From assembly GCF_000347635.1 (NCBI RefSeq), contig NC_020514.1, positions 4,154,001 through 4,218,000 on the forward strand: 64,000 nucleotides of DNA, read 5' to 3'. Position 1 is the stretch's first letter; each line of letters opens with the position of its first letter. The stretch is from Paraglaciecola psychrophila 170 (GTDB lineage Bacteria > Pseudomonadota > Gammaproteobacteria > Enterobacterales > Alteromonadaceae). The notes below the pieces were generated by a model, which saw only the letters and a program-made list of their open reading frames with translations, searched no databases and had not been told where the DNA came from. The position numbers and the translations under genes were made by a program. Positions 38,624 to 49,952 of the stretch are shown here, in pieces.

Positions 38624-38646
38624 GAGCGCTGCGCTTCACAGAGAAA
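38624..38646. repeat. partial copy of a dispersed repeat
   Basis: A 23-base stretch beginning GAGCGCTGCGCTTCACAGAG nearly matches the core of the MITE-like element at 41917-42037 (41938-41961). It lies in the spacer between the ligase and Crp-like genes. Confidence 0.5.
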
Positions 38647-38724
38647 TGCTAAACACTGATTACAAACTGCATTTTAACCACAGTAGTCAACGAGCGGTTT
38701 AACTTTATTTGTTGCGATAAGTGA

Positions 38725-39504
38725 TTAACGTTTATTCTGCGGTTGATAATTCATCAGAGCAGCATTTGGTAACGTTTGGGTGTATTTTGCTTCTTTTTCT
38801 AATGCTTCTACATCCTTGATAATAAGTTGATTACGCTTTTTATCCAAAATGCCGTCTTTTTTCCAACGTTGTAATTGTTTGTTCACGATCTGACGGACAG
38901 TACCGGACATTCGCGCTAAGGTCTCATCGTTTAAACCTTTGGCTATATGCTGTTGTTCATCTTCTTTTCCGCTAATATAAAATTTAATTTTATTTATATG
39001 TTTTAAAATAATCCGACTCAATCGAGTGGTCACATTGTGTAAAATTAAACTACTGGCTAGTTCTTCTTTTTCTCGCATTTTTTGCGCTAAATAGGGCATG
39101 AATTGTTGATTGAATTCTGGATAGCTCCACAACCACTGGCGCATTGTTTCAAGTTTAACTGAAAGCAATTTTATCGTTGTTAATGGCGACACAATCACAT
39201 CATGAGGCTGGTCATCTAAGAGCACAATCAAGTCGAAACAATCACCTGCATACAGCATATCTAGTGTTACTTCTCTGCCTGTTTCAGGATTACTTTGCTT
39301 AATTTCTACCTGCCCTTCTATTACCACAAAAAAGCGTTGTGTTAATAAAGCACAGTCAAAGTAGTCACCTTTGTGCCATTCGTTAAGTTGAAATTCTTGT
39401 TGAAAATCTTCAATTAACCTTACCGGTAAATCCGCAAATATACTAGCTTGTTTAACTAAAACTGGGCTGGCTTTGTGAGGTAGATGAGAAATGTTTTTCT
39501 CCAT
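38725..39504 (-). CDS. Crp/Fnr-family transcriptional regulator
   Basis: The 259-residue protein has an N-terminal cyclic-nucleotide-binding-like beta roll (KGDYFDCALLTQRFFVVIEGQ) and a C-terminal Crp-type HTH (LNDETLARMSGTVRQIVNKQ). There are no N-terminal cysteines of the FNR iron-sulfur type, so it is not an oxygen-sensing FNR. It is divergent from dnaK, with a CTGTCA-N6-TGACAG palindrome between them. The ligand is unknown. Confidence 0.85.
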   Translation of the reverse strand: MEKNISHLPHKASPVLVKQASIFADLPVRLIEDFQQEFQLNEWHKGDYFDCALLTQRFFVVIEGQVEIKQSNPETGREVTLDMLYAGDCFDLIVLLDDQPHDVIVSPLTTIKLLSVKLETMRQWLWSYPEFNQQFMPYLAQKMREKEELASSLILHNVTTRLSRIILKHINKIKFYISGKEDEQQHIAKGLNDETLARMSGTVRQIVNKQLQRWKKDGILDKKRNQLIIKDVEALEKEAKYTQTLPNAALMNYQPQNKR

Positions 39505-39664
39505 AGTAAAAGTGATTTGGGTTCTAGCTTAAGCCTAACAAGTATTTTTATTCTACCTCGTTGTGACTACATAACAAAAGCGAATGTTGCTTTTCAGTTA
39601 CCTGCCAGACCGCTAATTCATTGAATTTTAAATTTAAAAACAAATAAAAATAATATTGCGATTA

Positions 39665-39682
39665 CTGTCATATTTGTGACAG
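39665..39682. promoter_or_regulatory. Crp/Fnr-like palindromic operator
   Basis: CTGTCA (39665-39670) and TGACAG (39677-39682) are separated by TATTTG. The five- or six-base arms with a six-base spacer match the geometry of Crp/Fnr sites. It lies in the divergent region between the Crp-like regulator and dnaK and could serve both. Confidence 0.55.
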
Positions 39683-39807
39683 AAACATTTCTTCACCCTA
39701 AGTATTATCGCCCCACTAACCAAACAGCCAAGGTTAAACCAGCAAAGTTAGTCGGTTTATACAAGGTTGTTTATGAGGTCAAACTGCTTACTGGGTAACT
39801 ACCATAA

Positions 39808-41729
<1,922 letters not shown>

Positions 41730-41796
41730 TCATTAAATGATTGATAAAAAGCTAAGTTAATTTTTAATACACCTTTATTATCTAAGCTAAAACCAA

Positions 41797-41828
41797 AACC
41801 TCTAACATTCATTATTAGGGGTTTTTTA
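41797..41828 (+). terminator. Rho-independent terminator of dnaK
   Basis: AACCTCTAA (41797-41805) pairs with TTAGGGGTT (41815-41823), with one G-U pair, followed by TTTTT. It lies about 70 bases after the dnaK stop. Confidence 0.85.
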
Positions 41829-41916
41829 TTGCTTAATAAAAAGACTCAACAAGTCAAAAAGTAGTAACCACAAAAACCACTTTAACTGCTAAAAGTTGTG
41901 CACTAAGAACACAAAG

Positions 41917-42037
41917 TTTTGCACCACTGAGGAAAAGGAGCGCTGGCGCTACACAGAGAAAAGACGACTCAAGACTCTTAAAGCAGTATGCTTTTTGCTT
42001 TTCCTCGGTGCTCTCATCTTTCCGCTGTGGTGCAAAA
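41917..42037. repeat. MITE/REP-like palindromic element
   Basis: Outer arms TTTTGCACCAC (41917-41927) and GTGGTGCAAAA (42027-42037) are perfectly inverted, and inside them GAGGAAAAG (41929-41937) pairs with CTTTTCCTC (41998-42006). A segment at 41938-41961 recurs at 38624-38646. A 74-codon open frame across it is probably not a gene. This looks like a non-coding dispersed repeat. Confidence 0.55.
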
Positions 42038-42199
42038 TATCTTTTGCTTTTATTAACATAATCAGTGAAGTTTCAGGAATTATTAAACATCTTCATTGTA
42101 CAATTATCCTAATGCACTAGATTTTGATAGCTTGATGTAAACTATCGTTTATTTACATAGTCTGAAAGCGATGATTATGTAAACAACCTCAGGAAATCA

Positions 42200-44734
42200 A
42201 TGACACATTCGTTTTGGCAAAAGCGCCCAAGTAAAAAAATGACTGCAACGTTGTTGTTTTTTGTTGTGCTGGCTACAATATTTTTATTCCGTCGCCCTAT
42301 TGCTATCAAAAGCATCGAACACTTTACTCAACCCCACGATGTATCTATTACCTGCCTACATTTTTCATTCAATTGGCAACTTAATATCAACCTTAAACAA
42401 GCATGTATCACCTCTCCTATAGGCACCATCGAAGTACACGATGCAATTTGGCAGCCTTGGTCCAACATTTTAAATATTCAACAGATAAAAGTTAAACACC
42501 TTGCACAACTCCCAGCAGTTACCAAAACTGATAATGAATCTCTCGGTGAGCAGCAAAAAAACAACTTAGATTTACCTGGCTGGTTGCCAAAGCTAGGCAT
42601 CTCAAGTCTTAAAGTCGACTCTTATGAACTGCTTCAGCCCCTACATTTAAGTGTAAACACCATTTCGAGCAACAAGCTGAGCATCACCGGTGATGTGAAT
42701 GCTGACGTCAAAATTTCCCCAAATGTATTAGTCGCAAATATAACCTGGAGAATATCCGATCTCGTAAAATGGATACCGCAAGTACACACATTAACCCAAG
42801 ATAATGCTGAATTATTAAAGGAGCTAACCTTTGATGAAAGTGCAATCAACAGCCGTTTAACCTTTGATGGCGAAATACTTAGTGCAGATAGCAGCTTAGA
42901 TATAGCCAGCCGTTTTTATATCTCAAACTGCCCGATTGATGCGGTATTTGTGGGTAATATATTAGTGGATGTAAACGTGAGTAGCCTTGACCTCAGTGTA
43001 GACTTAACCCAACTTTCAAATGACATTTCATTGGTTAACTGCCCATTATTACTCGATTATTTTGCACAAGATGATATGCCACAGCTGTCATTTGTGTTCC
43101 CGCAAATAATAGCAATAAACAAAACACACATTAAGCTACCCACATTACAAATTGTAGACAAGGGCAATACACATCGCAGTGTCGTCCTTAACGATGTGAA
43201 TTATAAAACGACAGGTGAGCTTGAAGTTAGTTACAAAATTGTACTTAAACAGCCTATTAAGACAAAGCAAATAACCGCAGACATGTTTGACTTGCAAGCT
43301 CAGGGTACACTTTCCACACATCTCTCTGCACAGGCTACAGAGCTGCCAGTAAGCTTTAAAATAACCAATGATAACAATCGACTCGTTGTAAAAAACGTAA
43401 AGATGGACACATTGCTTATCGGTAACTTAAGCAGTGAATTTTCTTTCCACGACACTCAGACTAAACAACTTCAAATGAAGGGTGTAGTTAATAGCTCAAC
43501 GATAAAAATAGGCGAGCTTAAATTGGCAAAAACGAGTAGTGACTTTTCTCTATCAGGGGCAAGTTTTAATGATTTGCAATTGAGCGTAGATAACCAACTT
43601 TTTAATACGGTTCACCCCGAGCTCAATATTCAGAAAATTACCAACCACATAGATGTAAATATAAAACAGCTTGAAGCGCTGAGTTTTTCTGGAAACTCAA
43701 CCGTCACAAAATTACTGACGCAAAACATTAATTTTATGCCAATCAATATGACCCATACAGGCCAGGCAAGTTTAGCAAATATGACCCTATCCAGTCAGCA
43801 TGACGTTTCACTAGAAAACAATTTTATGGTGCAGCTGACACACCAGCAAGCTGAGGTAAAATTACAAATAAACCAACAAAACGTTAGTCGTTTACAAAAA
43901 TTAATTTCACAGTTGCAAGATGCACTGCTGATTAAAGAAGGTAACCTTTCAGCCAATATTGAATTAACGTTGCCGCAAAAAACAGAACCGCTTATCGCAA
44001 AAGGGAAAGCAAACTTTCTGGGTCTATCCGCAAAGTATCAAGACTATGTGCTTAAAAACATCACTTACCAAACCCCACTCACGTTTGATTCAGCTGGATT
44101 TCAGTTAGCCGAATCTACTCTACGCATCGATTCAATTGATGCGGGGGTGATGATTCAACAACTTGAAGCAACTGTTTTTGCACAAAACAGCGTGTTTCGT
44201 TTAGAACAAGTTCAAGGTGAAATCTTCAATGGAAAGTTTTTATTGGGTGGCTTATGGTTAGATGGACGCGAGCAGCAGTTCAATATCAATATTCAGAATA
44301 TTGATTTGGCTCAGGTTATAGCACTTCAAAAACAACCTGGGATCAGTATTACGGGGAATATTAACGGCGACATACCATTGATTATAGGCAAGCAAGGAAT
44401 AAGGATAGATAATGGTCGAGTTTCCAGCTTAACAGGAGGAAAGTTAAGCATAATAGGTAATCCGTCTTTTGATTCTATTAAGGTCCAACAACCTGAATTG
44501 GCATTGTTGGAGAACCTTGACTTCACTCAGCTTAAAAGTAACGTGAAGTTCACTCCTGATGGCTGGGTGTTTTTTGACTTTGCCATAAAAGGTAACAATC
44601 CTGATAAAAAACAGAGCGTTAATTTTAATTATACTCATCAGGAAAATATATTTACTTTGCTAGAGTCGATACGATTAGTTAAATCAGTAGAAAATAAAAT
44701 TGAACAGAAAATAACCCAAGGTGATAAAAAGTGA
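42200..44734 (+). CDS. ydbH: YdbH-like AsmA-family envelope lipid-transport protein
   Basis: This 844-residue protein has one N-terminal membrane anchor (TATLLFFVVLATIFLF) and a long beta-rich periplasmic body typical of bridge-like AsmA proteins. YdbH, with TamB and YhdP, moves phospholipid between the inner and outer membranes in E. coli. The C-terminal region (QGEIFNGKFLLGGLWLDGRE; ISITGNINGDIPLIIGKQGI) matches the conserved part of the family. The gene overlaps the following ynbE-like gene by four bases (GTGA), and a ydbL homologue comes next, reproducing the E. coli operon. Confidence 0.88.
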   Translation: MTHSFWQKRPSKKMTATLLFFVVLATIFLFRRPIAIKSIEHFTQPHDVSITCLHFSFNWQLNINLKQACITSPIGTIEVHDAIWQPWSNILNIQQIKVKHLAQLPAVTKTDNESLGEQQKNNLDLPGWLPKLGISSLKVDSYELLQPLHLSVNTISSNKLSITGDVNADVKISPNVLVANITWRISDLVKWIPQVHTLTQDNAELLKELTFDESAINSRLTFDGEILSADSSLDIASRFYISNCPIDAVFVGNILVDVNVSSLDLSVDLTQLSNDISLVNCPLLLDYFAQDDMPQLSFVFPQIIAINKTHIKLPTLQIVDKGNTHRSVVLNDVNYKTTGELEVSYKIVLKQPIKTKQITADMFDLQAQGTLSTHLSAQATELPVSFKITNDNNRLVVKNVKMDTLLIGNLSSEFSFHDTQTKQLQMKGVVNSSTIKIGELKLAKTSSDFSLSGASFNDLQLSVDNQLFNTVHPELNIQKITNHIDVNIKQLEALSFSGNSTVTKLLTQNINFMPINMTHTGQASLANMTLSSQHDVSLENNFMVQLTHQQAEVKLQINQQNVSRLQKLISQLQDALLIKEGNLSANIELTLPQKTEPLIAKGKANFLGLSAKYQDYVLKNITYQTPLTFDSAGFQLAESTLRIDSIDAGVMIQQLEATVFAQNSVFRLEQVQGEIFNGKFLLGGLWLDGREQQFNINIQNIDLAQVIALQKQPGISITGNINGDIPLIIGKQGIRIDNGRVSSLTGGKLSIIGNPSFDSIKVQQPELALLENLDFTQLKSNVKFTPDGWVFFDFAIKGNNPDKKQSVNFNYTHQENIFTLLESIRLVKSVENKIEQKITQGDKK

Positions 44735-44913
44735 AAATAACATGTTTGGTGCTTATGGCGACAGGGTTTCTAAGTGCTTGTACACACACAGTACAAGTTG
44801 AAACTAAGGAGCCTATTACGATCAATATTAACGTGAAAATTGATCATGAAATTCGGGTGAAAGTTGATAAAGAACTTGATGATGTATTTAGTGACGACAG
44901 TAGCTTGTTTTAA
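44731..44913 (+). CDS. ynbE: YnbE-like lipoprotein
   Basis: This 60-residue lipoprotein has the lipobox LSAC followed by VETKEPITININVKIDHEI, matching the YnbE family. In E. coli YnbE is an outer-membrane lipoprotein that extends the YdbH bridge. The start overlaps the ydbH stop by four bases. Confidence 0.88.
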   Translation: MKITCLVLMATGFLSACTHTVQVETKEPITININVKIDHEIRVKVDKELDDVFSDDSSLF

Positions 44914-44933
44914 GCCAATTAAGGAATAACTTC

Positions 44934-45281
44934 ATGAAAAACATAATATTTAAAACCATTATTATCGTCAGCTTCGTTTTCAGCAGTGTTGTTTTTGCAA
45001 TAGATTTAGATGAAGCGAAAGACAATGGTCTGGTAGGCGAAAAAGACAACGGTTATTTAGGTCTGGTTGTAATTCAAACAAACACCCAAAATAATACACC
45101 AAGTGAAACGCAATTATTAATTGATGATATCAATGCAAAGCGCAAAGCGGTGTATATCGAATTAGCTGTAAAAAATGGTATTACCCTGCAGCAAGTAGAA
45201 AAGCTAGCAGCTGCGAAGGCTTATGAAAAAACCAGTTCTGGTCATTATCTGTGGATGAATGGGCAGTGGACTAAAAAGTAA
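44934..45281 (+). CDS. ydbL: YdbL-like periplasmic protein (DUF1318)
   Basis: This 115-residue protein has a signal peptide (FKTIIIVSFVFSSVVFAIDL) followed by LDEAKDNGLVGEKDNGYLG and a C-terminal HYLWMNGQWTKK, the DUF1318 pattern. YdbL works with YdbH and YnbE and is thought to modulate their assembly. It lies 20 bases after ynbE and ends the operon before a clear terminator. Confidence 0.9.
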   Translation: MKNIIFKTIIIVSFVFSSVVFAIDLDEAKDNGLVGEKDNGYLGLVVIQTNTQNNTPSETQLLIDDINAKRKAVYIELAVKNGITLQQVEKLAAAKAYEKTSSGHYLWMNGQWTKK

Positions 45282-45308
45282 CGCTGAGTTGAATTCATAA
45301 AAATACAG

Positions 45309-45344
45309 CACAGTCTTGTTTGATTTTTTACAAGACTGTGTTTT
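45309..45344 (+). terminator. Rho-independent terminator of ydbH-ynbE-ydbL
   Basis: CACAGTCTTGT (45309-45319) pairs perfectly with ACAAGACTGTG (45330-45340), followed by TTTT. The rest of the spacer to 45602 shows only a weak ATTGGTA/TACCAAT hairpin. Confidence 0.92.
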
Positions 45345-45602
45345 AAACTTATCTCAGATACGCCTGGTATTAACAGCCTAAACCCATGATCTAATTGGTA
45401 CCAGTGGTATTTTTCGATACCAATCACCTAGAAACCTGCGGACACCCTAAACTTAATTTAATTGATTAAATAATGAGCGCGACAGGTAGTCTGACAAAGA
45501 GGGTTTGCACTAGACTTTTTTTAGGTTTAAAAAACAACATTTGCAAAGGGATTATAGGGCTAAAATAAACCAATACCCTTGATTCACTAAACAACTAAAA
45601 CT

Positions 45603-46286
45603 TCAATCGATGGATGGTCTAGCAGTCGACTGAGGTGACTCATTTGTATTTTCTTGGGTTAGCATAGATATACCCAACCAAATGAACCAAGCAATTTGGG
45701 TAATACCAAATATTTCAGTTAATGTTTCGTTAGGATAAACAGTAGAAATACCTGCTACGCCAACAATTAAACCAAGATAATTAAGGGATTTTGAAAACTC
45801 TCCCGCTTTTAAAGCAACCACACTGACTAATAAAACCCAAAGTCCACCAACCAACTCATTTCCTCCACCGATACTTTCTGTAATTAAGGAAATGATGATC
45901 CATAAATCCAGTGCTTTTTCGGGACTGCTATCCATAATACCAATTGCATGAGCCAGACCAATATTTGAGATCATGCCACTCGCAATCACTAGACCTACCC
46001 AGATAGCGCCAAATAAGGAGCCGATTGCCATTGCTGGATGTTTGGTGTCTTTTAACCTCTCGTGTAACCCAATAACTAATACCGCTAGTAAAACACCAAA
46101 CACGACATACATTAGAAAATAGATTGATGAAAACATGAGATGATTTTCTGCCATGTAGGCCATTTTTTCTGTTGCACTACCCGCTGATGGATATGACCAA
46201 AAAGCCCCAAAATATATAAATGCAATAATATAAATAAGCGCTTCAGAAATAGCTGAAAATCCCGCTAATTTTTGTATGTTTTTCAT
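45603..46286 (-). CDS. DUF4386 membrane protein
   Basis: This 227-residue protein has about six membrane spans (for example YFLMYVVFGVLLAVLVIGLH). The opening KNIQKLAGFSAISEALIYII and internal GMISNIGLAHAIGI fit DUF4386. No function is known for this family. It stands alone, 75 bases from the next gene on the same strand. Confidence 0.75.
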   Translation of the reverse strand: MKNIQKLAGFSAISEALIYIIAFIYFGAFWSYPSAGSATEKMAYMAENHLMFSSIYFLMYVVFGVLLAVLVIGLHERLKDTKHPAMAIGSLFGAIWVGLVIASGMISNIGLAHAIGIMDSSPEKALDLWIIISLITESIGGGNELVGGLWVLLVSVVALKAGEFSKSLNYLGLIVGVAGISTVYPNETLTEIFGITQIAWFIWLGISMLTQENTNESPQSTARPSID

Positions 46287-46360
46287 TCAATACAACTCCT
46301 GTTTATGATGAAAACTTGTTATCTTTGGCCTCGATTGACTTATTAACTCAATGAGTTCAA

Positions 46361-47272
46361 TCAATAAGCGCACATGTCATTTTTAATCAATTCAGCTCGT
46401 TCATCAAAATGCAGGTTGAGTAGCTTAGTTAAATCACTAGCGGCAGCTTGTGCCTGAGTGACTTCTTCGAGGGATACCGTCTTATCAATTTTGAGGTATT
46501 GAAAACCATAAAAATTAATACCCGCTTTTTTCAGAGCGTTCGCCATATTATCGATATTGTGCGTTTTATCATCTACAAAAACCACCGCATCATAGGTTCG
46601 CCCAACGCGCGACAACAAATCGAGTAACAAAACGCCTTTATCCATGCCTTGCACCATAAAAACGCCATCCACATAACTCATATTGGCGCTGCGTCCATCA
46701 TGGGTAAAGTTATAGTGATAACCCACATCCTTAGGCGTTAAAGCCTTATCACTAAATCCCAGACCGTTGCGGCTTAACTCTCGCATGGTGGCAGCACGAT
46801 AGTTGCCTGAGCGTGCCGTTAACATCAATAGGTCGTTATTCACCTGATTGACCAAAGAAGCCATATTGTCTTGAGTAGGACGGTTAGTGGCGATTTCATA
46901 AGTGATGCCCAAAGTATCAAATAAGCAACTTACCTTATCTGCTTCAGCAATAGCTAAAGGCTGGCCATTTGGACTCAACGCTCGTCCACGTTGCCAGTCA
47001 TACCACTTATCACTACCAAAAAATTCAGTGGCGGTAAGCAAGGTATCATCAATATCAAATACCACCAGCGTTGAGCGCAATGGAAGCGCCTTGGCTTGCT
47101 CGATGGCAGCAGACAAATCTTTAACCTCTACAATCTGACTGAGTGGATGTTGATCGCTGCGATGTTCGTTGCCGCTGTTTCGAATCGAACAAGCACTTAG
47201 AGACGATAGAACAACTGCAGCAATCAAAAACCGACGGAACATGACAGGGTTTAAAAAAGAAGGGCGAAACAT
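46361..47272 (-). CDS. HAD-like DUF2608 lipoprotein
   Basis: The protein carries the HAD nucleophile motif VVFDIDDTLL, and FVDDKTHNIDNM near the C-terminus supplies the late acidic motif, as in DUF2608. A lipobox (LSAC) follows a hydrophobic segment, so it is probably a lipoprotein facing the periplasm. The frame extends upstream to 47353, but the ATG at 47272 (MFRPSFLNPVMFRR) gives a normal lipoprotein signal. It may be a periplasmic phosphatase; the substrate is unknown. Confidence 0.8.
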   Translation of the reverse strand: MFRPSFLNPVMFRRFLIAAVVLSSLSACSIRNSGNEHRSDQHPLSQIVEVKDLSAAIEQAKALPLRSTLVVFDIDDTLLTATEFFGSDKWYDWQRGRALSPNGQPLAIAEADKVSCLFDTLGITYEIATNRPTQDNMASLVNQVNNDLLMLTARSGNYRAATMRELSRNGLGFSDKALTPKDVGYHYNFTHDGRSANMSYVDGVFMVQGMDKGVLLLDLLSRVGRTYDAVVFVDDKTHNIDNMANALKKAGINFYGFQYLKIDKTVSLEEVTQAQAAASDLTKLLNLHFDERAELIKNDMCAY

Positions 47273-47623
47273 CGGTATAACTGCCTTACAAAGAAAAAGT
47301 AAACATAGGATACAACAGACGTATTGATAATCGAATCTTAACTGCATTGACATAACTAATTTAGTTATCTAGGCAGTCGACTCGGGGAAATTGAGACTAA
47401 GAAATATAAAAAACACAAGCCAAAAATAATTAACCAATATTTGGTCAAAATCACGAAAACATGCGTCATCTTGATTTGCACTTCAGTAAAAAAATATCAA
47501 AATAACAATAAGCCATTGATTTAATTGAAAAATAAAATTTGGCATCGTCATTGCTATAGCTAATGTAAATCGGTGCAAGTCACAACGACTACTCAAACTA
47601 AGTAATATAAATAGGACACAACC

Positions 47624-47956
47624 ATGAATACATTAACTAAAGCTTTCGCAATTACAACATTAGCCCTTTGCTCTATCGGACTAGCAAGCGCATCAAATGT
47701 AATAGTGCCCGCAGATAACTATGTCACCACAAAACTCTGCGTTGTCGCGAGTGAGGGAAGTAAATTAAAGTTATTTAGAGCGATAAAAAAAGCAGGCCTG
47801 AGTAAAAACTTTGTTACTGAGAACGTGAAGTGTAATGAGCTAAACTTCATTGCCTTTATTGAGAAATACGGCAGTAATGTTGAAAAAATGAATAAATTTC
47901 TGACAAACGGTAAATATAGTAACAATGCTGAAGTGGCAAATGTAGCTTCTCTGTAG
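47624..47956 (+). CDS. DUF3718 secreted protein
   Basis: This 110-residue protein has a signal peptide (TTLALCSIGLASAS) followed by LCVVASEGSKLKLFRAIKKA and a two-cysteine body (LCVVAS; VKCNELNF), fitting DUF3718, common in Alteromonadales and Shewanella. AGGA lies shortly before the ATG. An inverted repeat TTTAGCTCAAA/TTTGAGCTAAA (47982-48042) follows. Function is unknown. Confidence 0.8.
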   Translation: MNTLTKAFAITTLALCSIGLASASNVIVPADNYVTTKLCVVASEGSKLKLFRAIKKAGLSKNFVTENVKCNELNFIAFIEKYGSNVEKMNKFLTNGKYSNNAEVANVASL

Positions 47957-48083
47957 TCATTAGAATGATGTTATTAACCTGTTTAGCTCAAACCTTTTGG
48001 CCTACTTCAATCTGAGTAAAACCATAAGGTATTTGAGCTAAATTAACGTATCTGACTCCAGATACTTTAATTCGAGAGAATGC

Positions 48084-48329
48084 TTAGATAGATATACCGA
48101 GTTCCAATTGATGTTTTAAGGCACAAACTTTACATATACATTTTTTGTTTCTATCTACGTCAGATACTTGGCTTAACAAGCTATCTGGAAACGTTATTTT
48201 ACTATCAACACACCAACAAACTGCACCGTTGTCACTGGGTGGTGCGTTACTGCAAAAATTATTTTCACCGCACAAAGTGCAATCACTCTGAGTGGCATTA
48301 TTTTCTAAGTTCAAAACTATCTCCAACAA
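48084..48329 (-). CDS. cysteine-rich CWC-family protein
   Basis: An 81-residue protein with the pattern CTLCGENNFC ... CWC ... CICKVC, matching the cysteine-rich CWC family. The paired cysteines suggest metal binding. No signal peptide. Function is unknown. Confidence 0.78.
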   Translation of the reverse strand: MLEIVLNLENNATQSDCTLCGENNFCSNAPPSDNGAVCWCVDSKITFPDSLLSQVSDVDRNKKCICKVCALKHQLELGISI

Positions 48330-48451
48330 AATTATAGGTGTAAATTCAGATACGATTTAACGCCGCATTCATAGGTTAAAATAGTCGCTGCAAATTGAGA
48401 AACACATTAAAAAAGGGAATGCGCCAACTGTGTTTTAGCCGTTTAAGTGTC

Positions 48452-48902
48452 TTATCCCTTATGGTGTTTGTTTTTTAGTACCCTATAGATGTATACAACA
48501 ATGACGCTATTTACCAAAAGCAGTGAAAAACTTAGAACGTTAAAATTTACAATAAATTTGTAAAGTTCAAATGGCAAATAAACTGCACCACTTATTAAAG
48601 CCAACCATTCTGTCCACTTGAAGCCATGCCATAGACCATATGCTTCAACAAATCGAACGATTGAATATAAAAGCGCACCCAAAGCAACCAGAACAAGAAT
48701 TGAATGACTCAATTCACCAAGAGTGTTTATAAATATACTTGGATAATGGCTTGCGGGATTAAGGTGTAAGTGGGTCAATATTTTCTCAAATGATTGCTGA
48801 ATATTCTCCTCAGCAAGCTCATGGATACCAAGCCCTATTAAAAGTGCTATCAAGCCTTTTGAGGCCAAAAATTGCAATAGGCTTCAACCCTTTTGGGTCC
48901 AT
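48452..48902 (-). CDS. DUF2127 membrane protein, probable frameshift near the start
   Basis: The body (EAYGLWHGFKWTEWLALISG, with several spans) is DUF2127. The open frame begins only at a TTG at 48877, but the ATG at 48902 reads MDPKGLKPIAI in another frame. Removing one base from the five-base run at 48867-48871 joins them as PIAILASKGLIALLIGLG, the expected N-terminus. The intact protein would be about 149 residues. Function unknown. Confidence 0.75.
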
Positions 48903-49275
48903 ATGTTTTAAATTCCAGTTTTAAATCAGCAAAAAAATGTAATGTCTATGAAACTTGAGACCTTGTTAGCTGTATTTGATAACTTTTGAAATACAGATAC
49001 TAATTTGAAGTTTCAAAAATAGAATAAATTAAAACTGTACATTATCTTTGTAAATCATCTCATTACAATAAAAAATCAAGAAGCCCGTTCATTATTTGCA
49101 ATATCGCAAAATCCCTAGCATAACTTTGAGCATCAATATTATCCATGGCTATAAAGTAGACTTTTATGAACACCCTTCAAAAATAAATGAAGTGAAACAA
49201 TAAAAGTGCAATTTAATTGATTTTTACAGCTAATGCCTAGAGCAGCGCGCACTGTTTACGTCTGCTAACTGTGTT

Positions 49276-49283
49276 GTTATAAC
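49276..49283. repeat. GTTATAAC direct repeat, left boundary of toxin-antitoxin segment
   Basis: GTTATAAC occurs here and at 49853-49860, flanking the toxin-antitoxin pair. Such repeats are expected where an integron cassette was inserted between attC cores. Confidence 0.4.
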
Positions 49284-49340
49284 TCATTGCCAGATTTGTA
49301 GCGAAGCACTAATGTAAATTCAAGTAACTGGAGAAATATT

Positions 49341-49572
49341 ATGGCAACGGCAAGTATTCGATTAGATCAAACACCGAAACTTAGTTGAGGAAGCAAAGAT
49401 TATGACTAAAGCCCTAAATAGAACGACCCCAAAGCAAATTGAACATTGGCCTAAGATAGGTGAAATGATGGAAGATAAACCTGAGTTACCTTACGAATTT
49501 GTTAAACAAGTCATCATCGCAAAAGCGGAAAAAGAGGCTGGGAAGCAAGAGGAATATACTTTTGGTTTTTAA
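49341..49572 (+). pseudogene. ParD-like antitoxin, single-base frameshift
   Basis: The ATG at 49341, with GGAGA upstream, reads MATASIRLDQTPK and then stops. One frame over, LVEEAKIMTKALNRTTPKQI continues to EEYTFGF and a TAA at 49572. Dropping one base around 49380-49382 joins the parts into a ParD-like antitoxin of about 76 residues. It would neutralise the overlapping toxin and repress the operon. If the break is real the toxin would be unguarded, so a read error is more likely. Confidence 0.75.
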
Positions 49573-49852
49573 AATAAAAGTATTACAATCCCCAAGTTTT
49601 AAAAAAGCAGTAAAGAAACTGCGTAATGACCAAAAGTCTGATTTAGATGGTGCAGTCAAAACGTTATTGGAATCGCCATCTATCGATGAACAAAAGAAAG
49701 ATGACCTTTCTTTTATGAAAGTGTACAAATTCAAGATGGCAAAACAACTCACTCTTCTTGATTACAGCTGCGAAGACGGAGCTTTAGTTCTCGAATTGAT
49801 GGCTTTAGGAACACATAAAAATTTCCAAAGAGATGTTAAGAAATTATTTTGA
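49562..49852 (+). CDS. RelE/ParE-family toxin
   Basis: This 96-residue toxin (VFKIKVLQSPSFKKAVKKL ... VYKFKMAKQLTLLDYS) is of the RelE/ParE type. It starts at a TTG at 49562, eight bases after GAGG, and overlaps the antitoxin stop by 11 bases, the usual coupling. The frame extends upstream to 49499, but that part is antitoxin in another frame. The target, gyrase or ribosome, cannot be told from sequence. Confidence 0.85.
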   Translation: MVFKIKVLQSPSFKKAVKKLRNDQKSDLDGAVKTLLESPSIDEQKKDDLSFMKVYKFKMAKQLTLLDYSCEDGALVLELMALGTHKNFQRDVKKLF

Positions 49853-49856
49853 GTTA

Positions 49857-49952
49857 TAACGCCTCGTTAAGATGCAACAAAATAGTTGGTTGAAATAAGC
49901 GACGTACGAGCAAAAGCCAACTGTATTTTTCCGTTTGAAGTCTTTGTTAGCA
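49857..49952 (-). repeat. attC-like site beside the toxin-antitoxin pair
   Basis: TAAC (49857-49860) and GTTA (49946-49949) are the outer pair. AAGATGCAA near 49870 pairs imperfectly with TTGAAGTCTT near 49937, and AGTTGG (49884-49889) pairs with CCAACT (49917-49922). Read on the minus strand it starts GCTAACAAAGACTTCAAACGG, typical of marine chromosomal-integron attC sites. It directly follows the minus-strand zinc-ribbon gene. No integrase is nearby. Confidence 0.6.

Noticed and set aside
41896..42120. 74-codon frame with a hydrophobic middle
   Set aside because: It lies across the inverted-repeat element, has no ribosome site, and its hydrophobic stretch is encoded by the repeat arm.
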